Below the pieces are notes generated by a model, which worked only from the letters and a program-made list of their open reading frames with translations, searched no databases and had not been told where the DNA came from. 64,000 bases of DNA from Streptomyces bauhiniae (GTDB lineage: Bacteria > Actinomycetota > Actinomycetes > Streptomycetales > Streptomycetaceae): contig NZ_SRRT01000004.1 in NCBI RefSeq assembly GCF_004784475.1, forward strand, positions 62,001 to 126,000, read 5' to 3'. The position numbers were made by a program, and so were the translations under genes. Within the stretch, counting starts at the first letter, position 1. Each line of letters opens with the position of its first letter. Below are positions 52,289 to 60,791 of this stretch, piece by piece.

Positions 52289-53605
52289 TCAGGCCGCCGG
52301 CATCTGCTGCTGGGCCTTCTCCAGCTTGGCCTTGACGGAGGCGGTGGTGACCGCGCGCCCGGCGGCGGCGTCGGCGAACAGGTCCTTCACCGCGGTGCCG
52401 ACAGCCGTCTCGAACTGCGACTCGGTGGCGACCTGCGGCAGCGCGGCGGCGCTCTTGGCGAGGGTGTCCTTCAGCACGGCGGTGGCCGGCCCGTCGAACG
52501 CCGGGTCCGCCTGCGCGGCCTTGACCGGCGGGATGGAGCTGTACGCCTTGTTGAGGATCTTCTGCTCGGCGTCGCTGGTCATGAACTTCACGAACTCGGT
52601 GGCGCCGTCGAGGTTGTGGCTGTCCTTGAAGACGGCGATGTTGATGCCCGCGGCCATCGAGTTGACCTGGGCGCCGGGTCCGGGGGTGCCCTCCTGGACG
52701 GGTACGGGGGCGACACCGTAGGCGTCGTCCTTCATGCCCTGGGACTTGAGGTTGGCGGCGGCGGACTGCCAGAGCAGCATGGCCTGCTTGCCCTTGGCGA
52801 AGTCGCTGACGGACTGGTTCTGCGCGTACTCGGCGTTGCCCGCCGGGATGACCTTGTCCTTGGCCATCAGGTCGACGTACTGCTTGACGGCGTCGACCAC
52901 CTTGGGGTTGGTGAAGTCGGGCTTGCCGTCGGCGGAGAAGAAGTCGGCGTCGTGCTGCTTGGCGAAGACGAAGACGTGGTGGATGTTCTCGGAGAGGTTC
53001 GAACCCTCGGCGCCGAGCACGGACTTGCCCTTGGCCCTGATCTTGGCGCCGTCGGCGACGAGTTCGTCCCAGGTGGCCGGGGGCCCGTCGATGCCGGCGT
53101 CGGCGAAGATCTGCTTGTTGTAGTAGAGGGCGTACGACATCGAGTACAGCGGTACGGCGGCCGGGTCCTTGCCCTCGGCGCCGGTGGAGCCGAGCGCGGG
53201 GTCGACGAAGCGGTCCCGTCCGCCGATCTTGTCGAAGTTCTTGGTGTCCCAGGGCAGCAGCGCCCCGGTCGCCTGCAGCGAGGCGCTCCAGGTGTTGCCG
53301 ATGTTCAGCACGTCCGGGCCCTGGCCGGAGGTGGTGGCGGTGAGGATGCGGTTGAGCAGGTCGGACCAGGGCACGACCTCGACCTTGACCTTGATGCCGG
53401 TCTGCTGCTCGAACTTGTCCAGCTCGGGCTGGAGCACCTGCTTGTCCACGGCGACGCTGGCGCCCTGGTTGGAGGCCCAGTAGGTCAGCGTCTTGGACGA
53501 GCCGCCGGCTCCGTCCCCGCTGTCCGTACCTCCTCCGCACGCCGTTGCCGCGAGGGCGAGAGACATGACGACGGCGCCTGTGGCCGCGGCTCGGATGCTG
53601 CGCAT
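52289..53605 (-). CDS. Extracellular sugar-binding lipoprotein (ABC importer)
   Basis: 438 residues. Signal and lipobox MRSIRAAATGAVVMSLALAATACGG give a lipid-anchored Cys23. The mature chain has family-1 solute-binding features (TYWASNQGASVAVDKQVLQ, GPDVLNIGNTWSASLQ, MSYALYYNKQIFADAGI). It opens an operon ending in a beta-glucosidase and a secreted GH16, so laminari- or cello-oligosaccharides are the probable ligands. The promoter region contains a near-palindrome at 53667-53687. Confidence 0.9.
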   Translation of the reverse strand: MRSIRAAATGAVVMSLALAATACGGGTDSGDGAGGSSKTLTYWASNQGASVAVDKQVLQPELDKFEQQTGIKVKVEVVPWSDLLNRILTATTSGQGPDVLNIGNTWSASLQATGALLPWDTKNFDKIGGRDRFVDPALGSTGAEGKDPAAVPLYSMSYALYYNKQIFADAGIDGPPATWDELVADGAKIRAKGKSVLGAEGSNLSENIHHVFVFAKQHDADFFSADGKPDFTNPKVVDAVKQYVDLMAKDKVIPAGNAEYAQNQSVSDFAKGKQAMLLWQSAAANLKSQGMKDDAYGVAPVPVQEGTPGPGAQVNSMAAGINIAVFKDSHNLDGATEFVKFMTSDAEQKILNKAYSSIPPVKAAQADPAFDGPATAVLKDTLAKSAAALPQVATESQFETAVGTAVKDLFADAAAGRAVTTASVKAKLEKAQQQMPAA

Positions 53606-53666
53606 GACTCCAGCGGTCCCTTTCCGGGAGAGAGAAACCCCGAAAACCGCGTCGGCTCCTCAGGGC

Positions 53667-53687
53667 TTAATTTAGGACGTGAGTTAA
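53667..53687. promoter_or_regulatory. AT-rich near-palindrome upstream of the beta-glucan operon
   Basis: TTAA ends flank a 21-base stretch (TTAATTTAGG on the left, GTGAGTTAA on the right) about 62 bases before the binding-protein start. Its symmetry is imperfect. It could be a regulator site or promoter; it does not match the CebR or DasR consensus. Confidence 0.35.
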
Positions 53688-53804
53688 TCCTCCGGAGGGG
53701 GGTGCGTCAAGGGATGCGGCACGGGTAAGTGAGCGGGTCTCGCCTTCTGAGAAGATCACCCGTCAACTGTTCTGCACCGGAACGACTTTCAGGGGGATGT
53801 CACG

Positions 53805-54269
53805 ATGCTCACCGCCCGCAGTGTGGGACCACTGCTGCTGACCGCTGCGCTGCTGACGGGGTGCTCGTCGGGGGAGGACACGTCCAAGTCCGCCGCACCG
53901 GTACGGACTTCTGCACCAACCTCATCGGCACCGGCAGCACCGGCTTCTCCCGCCGTGGCTCCGCCCGAGGTCCGCGACGCCTTCGCCGTCCTCCAGGCCA
54001 CCTACAACGACGGCTGCACCACGCCGGGCAACTGCGAGTACTTCCTGAACCGCGTCCTGAGCAACCTCACCGACCTCCATGACTCCATGAAGGCGAGCCC
54101 CAAGGGCCCGGCCCACTTCGCCGCTCCCCTGGCCTGGACGGACAAGCTCCGCGAGACCGTCGGTACCGACCCCTCGTTCCCCGACCTCAAGCACCACCAG
54201 AAGCTGCTGCTGGACACCCGCGACGAGATCAACACCTGGATGCAGTCGCATCCCGAGGACTACCGATGA
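53805..54269 (+). CDS. Small lipoprotein upstream of a Ser/Thr kinase
   Basis: 154 residues. Signal peptide with lipobox LLTGCSS (Cys20) is followed by a Ser/Ala/Pro/Thr-rich stretch (to about 52). The small helical domain after it contains two Cys (GCTTPGNCEYF) that could form a disulfide. It overlaps the kinase gene by four bases (ATGA). It may bind or modulate the external part of the kinase. No family recognised. Confidence 0.75.
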   Translation: MLTARSVGPLLLTAALLTGCSSGEDTSKSAAPVRTSAPTSSAPAAPASPAVAPPEVRDAFAVLQATYNDGCTTPGNCEYFLNRVLSNLTDLHDSMKASPKGPAHFAAPLAWTDKLRETVGTDPSFPDLKHHQKLLLDTRDEINTWMQSHPEDYR

Positions 54270-55852
54270 ACGAGACCAGCGAGGCGTTCCGGCCGCTTCA
54301 GGCGGACGATCCGGTCGTGGTGGGGGGATACCGGCTGGCCGCCAGGCTCGGTGCGGGCGGGATGGGCCGGGTCTATCTGTCGCACACGCAGGGCGGGCGG
54401 CCGGTGGCGATCAAGGTCGTACGGTCGGAGCTGGCCGACGACCCCGCCTTCCGGCGCCGGTTCCGCCGGGAGATCGCGGCGGCCCGGCGTGTCCGGGGCG
54501 CGTACACCGCGGAGTTGATCGACGCCGGTCCGGAGGCCGAACCGCCGTGGCTCGCCACGCTGTACGTGCCGGGACCCTCGCTGGCGGACGCCGTCGCCGA
54601 GCGTGGGCCGCTGCCCGTTCCGGCCGTGCTGTGGCTGATGGCGGGCGTGGCCGAGGCGCTCCAGGCGATCCACGAGGCCGGCATCGTGCACCGGGACCTG
54701 AAGCCGTCGAACGTGCTGCTGGCCACCGACGGCCCCCGCGTCATCGACTTCGGCATCTCCCTGGCCGCCGACGCCACCTCGTTCACCGCCACCGGTGCCG
54801 CCATGGGCACGCCCGTGTTCATGGCGCCCGAGCAGGCGTCCGGCGGCGGAATCACCCCGGCGACGGATGTCTTCGCCCTCGGCCAGACGGCGGCCTTCGC
54901 GCTGCTGGGCGAACCGCTGTACGGCGACGGCTCGTTGCCCGCCGTGCTGTACCGGATCGTGCACTCCGCGCCCGATCTCTCGCTGCTGCCCGAGGAGTTG
55001 CGCCCGCTGTTCGCCCGCTGCCTGGCCGCCGACCCGAAGGAACGGGCCACTCCGGCGGACGTCGTCCAGTGGTGCAGGGAGCGCATAGGCCCCGACCCCG
55101 AGGGCGGCGAAGGACCGTCCGTCTGGCGGGAGATCAGGGGCTCGGAGCTGACGGTCCCGGCACCCCTCGCCCCGTCGACCCGGATGCTCCCGCCCACCTC
55201 GGTGCACTGGCCCTACGCGCCCCCGCCGGCCGAGCCGATGTCCCGCAGGGCGCGTGTGGCGCTGATCGCGGGCGCCCTCGCGGCCGTCACGTCCCTGGCG
55301 CTGCTGGGGGGTCTGGCGTGGTCGGCGCTCGGCTCGGCGGGGTCGCACGGGTCCACGGCGACGGGGTCGCAGCGGCCGGGTACGGGTGCGGGTGCCTCGG
55401 GCTCCGGGAGCGGTTCCGGCTCCGTGGGAGACACGGTCGAAGCCTCCTCCCGTCCGTCCCCCACCGCCCCCGCGACGCCGCTGCCCGTCGCGGAGCCTCT
55501 CCAGAACTTGGACGCGACGAACTCGCTGAACCTCGGAGAGCCAGCCGTCCGGAAAGACCGTAAGGGCGACATCCGCTTCACCTGCGGCGCGCAGGACTGC
55601 TCACTGGAGAGCCGCAGCAGCGTGCTCCTCCTGCGCTACGCCAAGCCGGGCGCCACCTACGACTCGTGCAAGTTCGAAGTCCAGGGCGCCACCAGCCACA
55701 ATCTGCCGCTGGCGGCCGTGGCGGCGGGGAGCGAGATCTGCGCCAAGGACCGCGCGGGCAACATCGCCCTCCTGGTGGTGCAGGTCAAGTCGACGGCGCT
55801 CCCCGAACTGGGCTTCCTCTTGGTCGACGTGACGGTCTGGCCACACCCCTGA
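54266..55852 (+). CDS. Transmembrane Ser/Thr protein kinase (PknB-like)
   Basis: 528 residues. The kinase domain (about 20-280) has the Gly loop LGAGGMGRVY, VAIKVV lysine, catalytic HRDLKPSN (Asp144) and DFG (Asp161) with a GTPVFMAPEQ activation segment. A Pro-rich juxtamembrane region leads to a single membrane helix (about 329-351), a Gly/Ser linker and a C-terminal external domain (about 410-528) with paired Cys (TCGAQDCSLES). It is coupled to the lipoprotein gene. The external domain is not PASTA. Confidence 0.92.
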   Translation: MNETSEAFRPLQADDPVVVGGYRLAARLGAGGMGRVYLSHTQGGRPVAIKVVRSELADDPAFRRRFRREIAAARRVRGAYTAELIDAGPEAEPPWLATLYVPGPSLADAVAERGPLPVPAVLWLMAGVAEALQAIHEAGIVHRDLKPSNVLLATDGPRVIDFGISLAADATSFTATGAAMGTPVFMAPEQASGGGITPATDVFALGQTAAFALLGEPLYGDGSLPAVLYRIVHSAPDLSLLPEELRPLFARCLAADPKERATPADVVQWCRERIGPDPEGGEGPSVWREIRGSELTVPAPLAPSTRMLPPTSVHWPYAPPPAEPMSRRARVALIAGALAAVTSLALLGGLAWSALGSAGSHGSTATGSQRPGTGAGASGSGSGSGSVGDTVEASSRPSPTAPATPLPVAEPLQNLDATNSLNLGEPAVRKDRKGDIRFTCGAQDCSLESRSSVLLLRYAKPGATYDSCKFEVQGATSHNLPLAAVAAGSEICAKDRAGNIALLVVQVKSTALPELGFLLVDVTVWPHP

Positions 55853-55863
55853 GGAGGTCCGGC

Positions 55864-56713
55864 TCAGCCGAGAGGCTCCGCCAGGTGCCAGCCGTCGGAC
55901 AGGAGGCGGTCCACCGCCGTGAGGGCGGCGGTCAGGCGGGTCCGGCGGTCGCCGTGGAGTTCCTGCCAGGGGACGCCTGAGCCGGTGAGGGTCTCGCGGA
56001 AGCGGTCGGTCATCCAGCCGCGCAGGTGCTCGCCGTCGCGGAGGCCGTCGTCGTCGAAGGGGACGTCCTTGTCCGAGGTGAGCAGGTAGAGGGCGCGCGG
56101 GGGCATCGCCCGCGCGAGGTCCCGTACCGGCGCGGTCGTACGGCCGCGGTAGCGCTCCTGCCAGACGGTGGTGGCCAGGGCGTCGGTGTCGCACACGAGC
56201 ACCGGGCCACCGGTACAGGCGGCCTGCTGCTCGCTACGGTTCTGGCGGCGGGCGACGAGTTCGAAGTCGGCGTCGTCCCAGTCGAGGTCCGCCACGGTCG
56301 GCGGGGTCGCGGACGACCCTACGGGCCAGCCACGCCCGGACCGGCGGCTCGATCTCCGTCCAGTGGGCGACGGGGTCCGCGCGGACCTTCGTACCGGACA
56401 CGGCAAAGGTGCCCCGGTCGACGTCCAGCAGCACGGGGGCGGCGTCGAAGCGGCGGGCGAGTTCGGTGCCGTACGGCTCGGAGCTGAACACCGCGTCGAC
56501 GGCGGGCGCGTGCGGGCCCAGGGCGAGGGCCTGGCGCATCAGGCCGACGTGCCCCTCCCACGCCACCTCACTCTCGTAGTCGACCGGCAGATCGTCCACG
56601 ACACCCACGACCGCGATATGCGGATCGTCGGCCCAGTGCTCCCGTATCCAGCCGACGCGCTCCTCCAGGGGGATCGACTCCTGCCCGGCCGCCATCACGA
56701 CGACGGGTTCCAC
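55864..56713 (-). pseudogene. Decayed NadR-like gene (nicotinamide-nucleotide adenylyltransferase/kinase)
   Basis: Two frames on the minus strand together resemble NadR. Frame one (56713-56234) has the middle of the adenylyltransferase (SIPLEERVGWIREHW, VVGVVDDLPVDYES, VFSSEPYGTELARRF, FAVSGTKVRADP). It then shifts near 56300 into frame two (to 55864), which has the kinase C-terminal part (DDADFELVARRQN, VLVCDTDALATTVW, LYLLTSDKDVPFDDDGLRDGE). The first about 35 residues, including the H-x-G-H nucleotide site, are missing, with a TAA stop upstream. The P-loop segment expected after LARRVV, about 50 residues, is missing at the frame break. Likely non-functional. Confidence 0.75.
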
Positions 56714-56752
56714 AACGGAGTTGTGGCCGGGTTACATGGATAGGCTGACCGG

Positions 56753-57253
56753 ATGATCGAAACCGAGCGCCTCCTACTGCGGCCTCTACGAGTCGAGGAC
56801 GCCGACGCGTTCGTCGCGCTCCACAGCGACGACCGGGTGAGCCGGTTCATCGGCACCTACACGCACCAGCGCGCGCTGGACCGCCTCACGTCCATCGAGC
56901 GGCAGTGGGCCGAGCGGGGCCACGGGCTCTGTGCCGTCGAGCTGAAGTCGAGCGGTGAGTTCATCGGGCGGGCCGGCCTCAACTACTGGGAGATGTTCGA
57001 CGAGGTCGAGATGGGCTGGACCCTGAGGGCCGAGGCGTGGGGCCACGGCTACGCGACCGAAGCGGCCCGCGCCTGTCTGACATGGGGATTCGAGACCCTG
57101 GACAGCGCCTACTTCACCGCCATGATCCGCCACGGGAACACCCCGTCGGTGCGCGTGGCGGAGCGGCTCGGCTTCACGCCGCTGCGGGAGGACACGCTGG
57201 CCGGGAACCCCGTCACGGTGTACTCCATCGACAGGCCGGCGGCCCACCCGTGA
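56753..57253 (+). CDS. GNAT-family N-acetyltransferase (RimJ/RimL-like)
   Basis: 166 residues starting IETERLLLRPLRVEDADAFVAL, with GRAGLNYWE, EVEMGWTLRAEAWGHGYATEAAR (acetyl-CoA loop) and IRHGNTPSVRVAERLGF. This is the RimJ/RimL type, which acetylates protein N-termini or small amines. It begins 40 bases from the upstream end of the nadR-like remnant. Substrate unknown. Confidence 0.88.
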   Translation: MIETERLLLRPLRVEDADAFVALHSDDRVSRFIGTYTHQRALDRLTSIERQWAERGHGLCAVELKSSGEFIGRAGLNYWEMFDEVEMGWTLRAEAWGHGYATEAARACLTWGFETLDSAYFTAMIRHGNTPSVRVAERLGFTPLREDTLAGNPVTVYSIDRPAAHP

Positions 57254-57275
57254 GACCGCCCCCGGAAAAGCAGAA

Positions 57276-57296
57276 AACCCCTGATCAACAGGGGTT
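57276..57296 (-). terminator. Terminator of tRNA-Leu
   Basis: AACCCCTG and CAGGGGTT halves surround a 5-base loop and are followed by a TTTT run on the minus strand, seven bases past the tRNA 3' end. It also lies downstream of the converging GNAT gene. Confidence 0.8.
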
Positions 57297-57302
57297 CTGA
57301 GC

Positions 57303-57390
57303 TGGTGTCCGAGGGGGGACTTGAACCCCCACGCCCGATAAAGGGCACTAGCACCTCAAGCTAGCGCGTCTGCCATTCCGCCACCCGGAC
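57303..57390 (-). tRNA. tRNA-Leu (anticodon GAG)
   Basis: 88 bases including the encoded CCA (57303-57305). The 7-bp acceptor stem pairs GTCCGGG with CTCGGAC (one G-T pair). The anticodon arm is CTAGC-TTGAGGT-GCTAG, placing GAG at positions 34-36. A long variable arm (TGCCCTTTATCGGGCG) is typical of leucine tRNA, and the T arm reads GGGGGTTCAAGTCCCCC. It reads CUC/CUU codons. Confidence 0.95.
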
Positions 57391-57499
57391 AAGGTGTCTG
57401 TCACCCGGCCGGGGGTGTTCCCCGCGGCGACATGGACAACGATACCAAGGTTTTGGAGCGCCTTTCACCTGCGTATCTGTGCCTTCGGCCACCCCTGGA

Positions 57500-58447
57500 T
57501 CACGGGCAGCGGATCACCTGGCCGGCGTAGGAGAGGTTGCCGCCGAAGCCGAAGAGGAGGGCCGGGTCGCCGGTGCGGACGCTGCCCTGTTCGATCAGCT
57601 TGGAGAGGGCGAGGGGGATGCTCGCGGCGGAGGTGTTGCCGGACTCGGTGACGTCGCGGGCGACGACCGCGTTCACCGCGCCGATCTTCTGCGCCAGCGG
57701 CTCGATGATCCGCAGGTTGGCCTGGTGCAGGACGACCGCCGCGAGGTCGGCCGGCTCGACGCCCGCCTTCTCGCAGGCCCGCCGGGCGATCGGCGGGAGC
57801 TGGGTGGTGGCCCAGCGGTACACGCTCTGCCCCTCCTGCGCGAACCTCGGCGGCGTGCCCTCGATCCGTACCGCGTTCCCCATCTCCGGCACCGAACCCC
57901 ACAGCACCGGCCCGATCCCGGCCGGCTCCCCCGGCGCGCACGCCTCGACCACCGCCGCGCCCGCGCCGTCGCCGACCAGCACGCAGGTGGAGCGGTCGGT
58001 CCAGTCGGTGACCTCGGACATCTTGTCCGCGCCGATCACCAGCGCCCGCGTCGCGGCCCCCGCCCGTACCGTGTGGTCGGCGGTGGCCAGCGCGTGGGTG
58101 AAGCCGGCGCACACCACGTTGACGTCCATCGCGGCGGGCTCGGGGATGCCGAGGCGGGCCGCGACCCGCGCGGCGGTGTTCGGGGAGCGGTCGATCGCCG
58201 TGGAGGTGGCGACCAGCACCAGGTCGATGTCGCCGGGGGCGAGCCCGGCCGTGGCCAGCGCCTTGGCGGCGGCGTGCGCGGCCAGCTCGTCCACCGGCTC
58301 GTCGGGGCCCGCGATGTGCCGGGTGCGGATGCCGACCCGGCTGGTGATCCACTCGTCGCTGGTGTCGACCATGCGCGCCAGGTCCTCGTTGGTGAGCACC
58401 TTGGCGGGCTGGTAGTGGCCGATCGCGGCGATACGCGAGCCGTGCAT
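57500..58447 (-). CDS. fabH: 3-oxoacyl-ACP synthase III (KAS III)
   Basis: 315 residues. The catalytic triad is Cys113 (NVVCAGF), His241 (LHQAN) and Asn271 (ESGNTSAAS). Terminal GFGGNLSYAG is the family end. KAS III condenses an acyl-CoA with malonyl-ACP to start fatty-acid or polyketide chains. The main Streptomyces fabH lies in the fabD-fabH-acpP-fabF cluster, so this lone copy is probably a second enzyme with other starter preference. It is the third minus-strand gene after the MFS pair. Confidence 0.92.
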   Translation of the reverse strand: MHGSRIAAIGHYQPAKVLTNEDLARMVDTSDEWITSRVGIRTRHIAGPDEPVDELAAHAAAKALATAGLAPGDIDLVLVATSTAIDRSPNTAARVAARLGIPEPAAMDVNVVCAGFTHALATADHTVRAGAATRALVIGADKMSEVTDWTDRSTCVLVGDGAGAAVVEACAPGEPAGIGPVLWGSVPEMGNAVRIEGTPPRFAQEGQSVYRWATTQLPPIARRACEKAGVEPADLAAVVLHQANLRIIEPLAQKIGAVNAVVARDVTESGNTSAASIPLALSKLIEQGSVRTGDPALLFGFGGNLSYAGQVIRCP

Positions 58448-58591
58448 GTCGGGGTCCCCTCGTTGCTGCCGTGGGTGGCGGGACCCTCCAGTCTGCGCAG
58501 TGACTCACGGGTACGGGGGTACGTGAAGCCACAGGAATCGGGCACCCCGGTTGTCGGCTTCACGCAGACCCTCGTACGGACGCCCGACACC

Positions 58592-58720
58592 TCACCCCGT
58601 GAAGAGCTGCGTCGCCTTCCGCACCAGCTCGTACAGCCCGTAGGCGAGCGGTGCGCCCACCCAGAGCCAGGAGAGGGCGATCAGGGGGCGCCAGTCAGGC
58701 GGGCTGCTCTCGCTGGGCAT
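58592..58720 (-). CDS. MFS transporter small subunit (42 residues)
   Basis: MPSESSPPDWRPLIALSW at the N-terminus, then a single membrane helix (about 12-31) and a basic LVRKATQLF tail. It starts 26 bases inside the 3' end of the MFS gene in a different frame. This overlap and the PPDWRPLIALSWLWVGAPL-type helix match the small membrane partner found beside OFA-type MFS genes in actinobacteria. It probably assembles with the transporter. Confidence 0.8.
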   Translation of the reverse strand: MPSESSPPDWRPLIALSWLWVGAPLAYGLYELVRKATQLFTG

Positions 58721-60023
58721 CGGGGGCCTCCTTCGGGGCGGGGACGTGGTGACGGGTGTGGACGGGGCGGATGAGTTCGTTGGCGACGAAGCCGACGAGG
58801 AGCAGACCGATCATGATCGAGAAGGAGAGCCCGTACAGCGCGGGCCCGTGCTTGCCCGCGTCCTCCTGCCGGTCGGCGATCCAGTTGACGATCAGCGGGC
58901 CGAGTACGCCCGCCGTGGACCAGGCGGTGAGCAGCCGGCCGTGGATGGCGCCGACCTGGTACGTGCCGAAGAGGTCCTTCAGATACGCGGGGACCGTGGC
59001 GAAGCCGCCGCCGTAGAAGGAGAGGACGACCAGCGCGCACAGCACGAACAGCGGCTTGGACGTGTCCCCGAACAGGGCGAGCACCAGGTACATCAGCGCG
59101 CCGACGCCCAGGTAGACGCGGTAGATGTTCTTGCGGCCGATGAGGTCGGAGGTGGAGGACCAGCCGATCCGGCCCGCCATGTTGGCCGCCGACAGCAGCG
59201 CGACGAAGCCTGCCGCGGCCGAGACGGAGACCGGGGTGGAACTGTCCGCGAAGAAGTCCGTGATCATCGGGGCGGCCTTCTCCAGGATGCCGATCCCGGC
59301 CGTGACGTTGGTGCACAGCACGACCCACAGGAACCAGAACTGCGGGGTGCGCAGCGCGCTGCGGGCCGAGACCTGGACGCCTCCGGCCGCGCCGGGACCG
59401 CTGTCCGTACGCCCCTCCGGCCGGGGCACCCGGACCAGCAGCACCCCGAGGGTCATGAACACGGCGTACGCCAGCCCGTGCACCAGGAACGCCACCGCGA
59501 TCGCGGTGTGACTGGTGCCGAAGGAGTCCAGCATCTGCGCCGACCACGGCGAGGCGATCAGCGCGCCGCCGCCGAAGCCCATGATGGCGATGCCGGTGGC
59601 CATGCCGGGCCGGTCCGGGAACCACTTCATCAGGGTGGAGACGGGCGAGATGTAGCCGATGCCCAGGCCGATGCCGCCGACGAACCCGTACCCGAGGACG
59701 ATCAGCCAGTACTGCTGGGTCTGGGCGCCGAGCGCGGAGATCAGGAACCCGGAGGAGAAGCAGACCAGGGCCACGGTCATCGCCCAGCGCGGGCCGTTGC
59801 GCTCGACCAGGGTGCCGCCGAACGCGGCGGACAGCCCCAGCATCACGATCGCCAGCTGGAACGGCAGCGCGCTCTGGGTGCCGTCGAGGTGCAGCGCGGA
59901 TTCCAGGGGTGGCTTGAACACGCTCCAGGCGTACGCCTGGCCGATGGAGAGATGGACGGAGAGCGCGGCGGGCGGTACGAGCCAGCGGCTCCAGCCCGGG
60001 GGCGCGACAGGGGGGCTGCTCAT
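58695..60023 (-). CDS. OFA-family (oxalate/formate antiporter-like) MFS transporter
   Basis: 442 residues from ATG 60023; the long open frame upstream is a shadow. Twelve predicted membrane helices. OFA features include HLSIGQAYAWSVFKPPLE near the start, GYGFVGGIGLGIGYISPVSTLMKWFPDRPG and the cytosolic loop SDLIGRKNIYRVYL. Members exchange carboxylates such as oxalate/formate or export monocarboxylates. The 42-residue partner overlaps its 3' end. Substrate unproven. Confidence 0.88.
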   Translation of the reverse strand: MSSPPVAPPGWSRWLVPPAALSVHLSIGQAYAWSVFKPPLESALHLDGTQSALPFQLAIVMLGLSAAFGGTLVERNGPRWAMTVALVCFSSGFLISALGAQTQQYWLIVLGYGFVGGIGLGIGYISPVSTLMKWFPDRPGMATGIAIMGFGGGALIASPWSAQMLDSFGTSHTAIAVAFLVHGLAYAVFMTLGVLLVRVPRPEGRTDSGPGAAGGVQVSARSALRTPQFWFLWVVLCTNVTAGIGILEKAAPMITDFFADSSTPVSVSAAAGFVALLSAANMAGRIGWSSTSDLIGRKNIYRVYLGVGALMYLVLALFGDTSKPLFVLCALVVLSFYGGGFATVPAYLKDLFGTYQVGAIHGRLLTAWSTAGVLGPLIVNWIADRQEDAGKHGPALYGLSFSIMIGLLLVGFVANELIRPVHTRHHVPAPKEAPDAQREQPA

Positions 60024-60124
60024 GGGGCCGGACGGTAGGTCGAGGCGGGTGGGTTGAGAAGGTGGGGCGCGGCGCGTTTGCGGTGAACGGTCGGCTCCGT
60101 GCGTCGGGCGGTCGGCGGGAGGGT

Positions 60125-60182
60125 CCGGTGGCCGGAAAGCCCTCAGATGGGAGAGGCCACCGGATGGCCGGAAAGCCCTCAG
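60125..60182. repeat. 18-bp direct repeat and 9-bp inverted repeat after the isochorismatase-like gene
   Basis: TGGCCGGAAAGCCCTCAG occurs at 60129-60146 and 60165-60182; the second copy contains the stop codon of the isochorismatase-like gene. CCGGTGGCC (60125-60133) and GGCCACCGG (60155-60163) form an inverted pair that may act as that gene's terminator. It looks like a local 36-base duplication. The rest of the gap to the MFS gene holds nothing clear. Confidence 0.55.
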
Positions 60183-60712
60183 TCCCCTGCGGCCTCGAAG
60201 CCCAGCCGTCCGACGGTGGTGACGGTGCCCAGGCGGGGGAAGTCCAGCCGTACCGACGCGTCGTGCTCGGCGGCCGTGAACGCGGCCATGGCGTCCTCCG
60301 CGAAGACCAGCGCGTAGCCCAGGTCGGCGGCGGCGCGGGCGGTGGACTCGACGCCCAGGTTGGTGGCGATGCCGCCGAGGACCAGGGTGTCGATGCCACG
60401 GTCCCGCAGCAGCTCGTCCAGCCCGGTGCCCTGGAACGCGCCGATGGTCCGCTTGACCACCTCCAGGTCGCCCTCGTGCCGCAGTCCGGCGACGAGCCCG
60501 CTGCCGGGCGGCTGTTCGGCGACGGTGGGCCGTTCGACCCGGACGAGGACGACGAGTGCGCCCCCGGCGCGGCAGCGGTTCGCCAACTCCTCGCAGGCGG
60601 TGAGCACTTCGGCGCCCTTGCGGGGTTCCAGCGGCAGCGCGACGAGGCGGTCCATGAGGTCGACGAGGACGAGGGCGGTGCGCCGGGGGTCGAGTACGGG
60701 GGCTGCGGTCAT
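60179..60712 (-). CDS. Isochorismatase-like hydrolase lacking the catalytic Cys
   Basis: 177 residues with the alpha/beta fold of cysteine hydrolases: Asp18 in LVLVDLMD, Lys87 in VVKRTIGAF and the cis-peptide loop GGIATNLGVESTARAA. The usual nucleophile Cys, four residues into that loop, is Gly120 here. Other isochorismatase-like proteins also carry TN-x-GVEST, so this may be a Cys-less subgroup using a different mechanism. Substrate unknown; downstream of it on the same strand is the MFS gene. Confidence 0.85.
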   Translation of the reverse strand: MTAAPVLDPRRTALVLVDLMDRLVALPLEPRKGAEVLTACEELANRCRAGGALVVLVRVERPTVAEQPPGSGLVAGLRHEGDLEVVKRTIGAFQGTGLDELLRDRGIDTLVLGGIATNLGVESTARAAADLGYALVFAEDAMAAFTAAEHDASVRLDFPRLGTVTTVGRLGFEAAGD

Positions 60713-60791
60713 GACGGAACGTTAGCCCTCGTGGGCTGTCCGTGCCGGAAATCCGGGTCAACGGGTCCGTGAACGCGACGCGTTCGGCCGT

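Noticed and set aside
60125..60182. CRISPR-like or transposon-end repeats
   Set aside because: There are only two short direct copies and one inverted pair, which fits a local duplication and a terminator.
58695..60761. 688-residue start form of the MFS transporter
   Set aside because: The added 246 residues are a shadow of the isochorismatase-like gene; the transporter signature begins at 60023.
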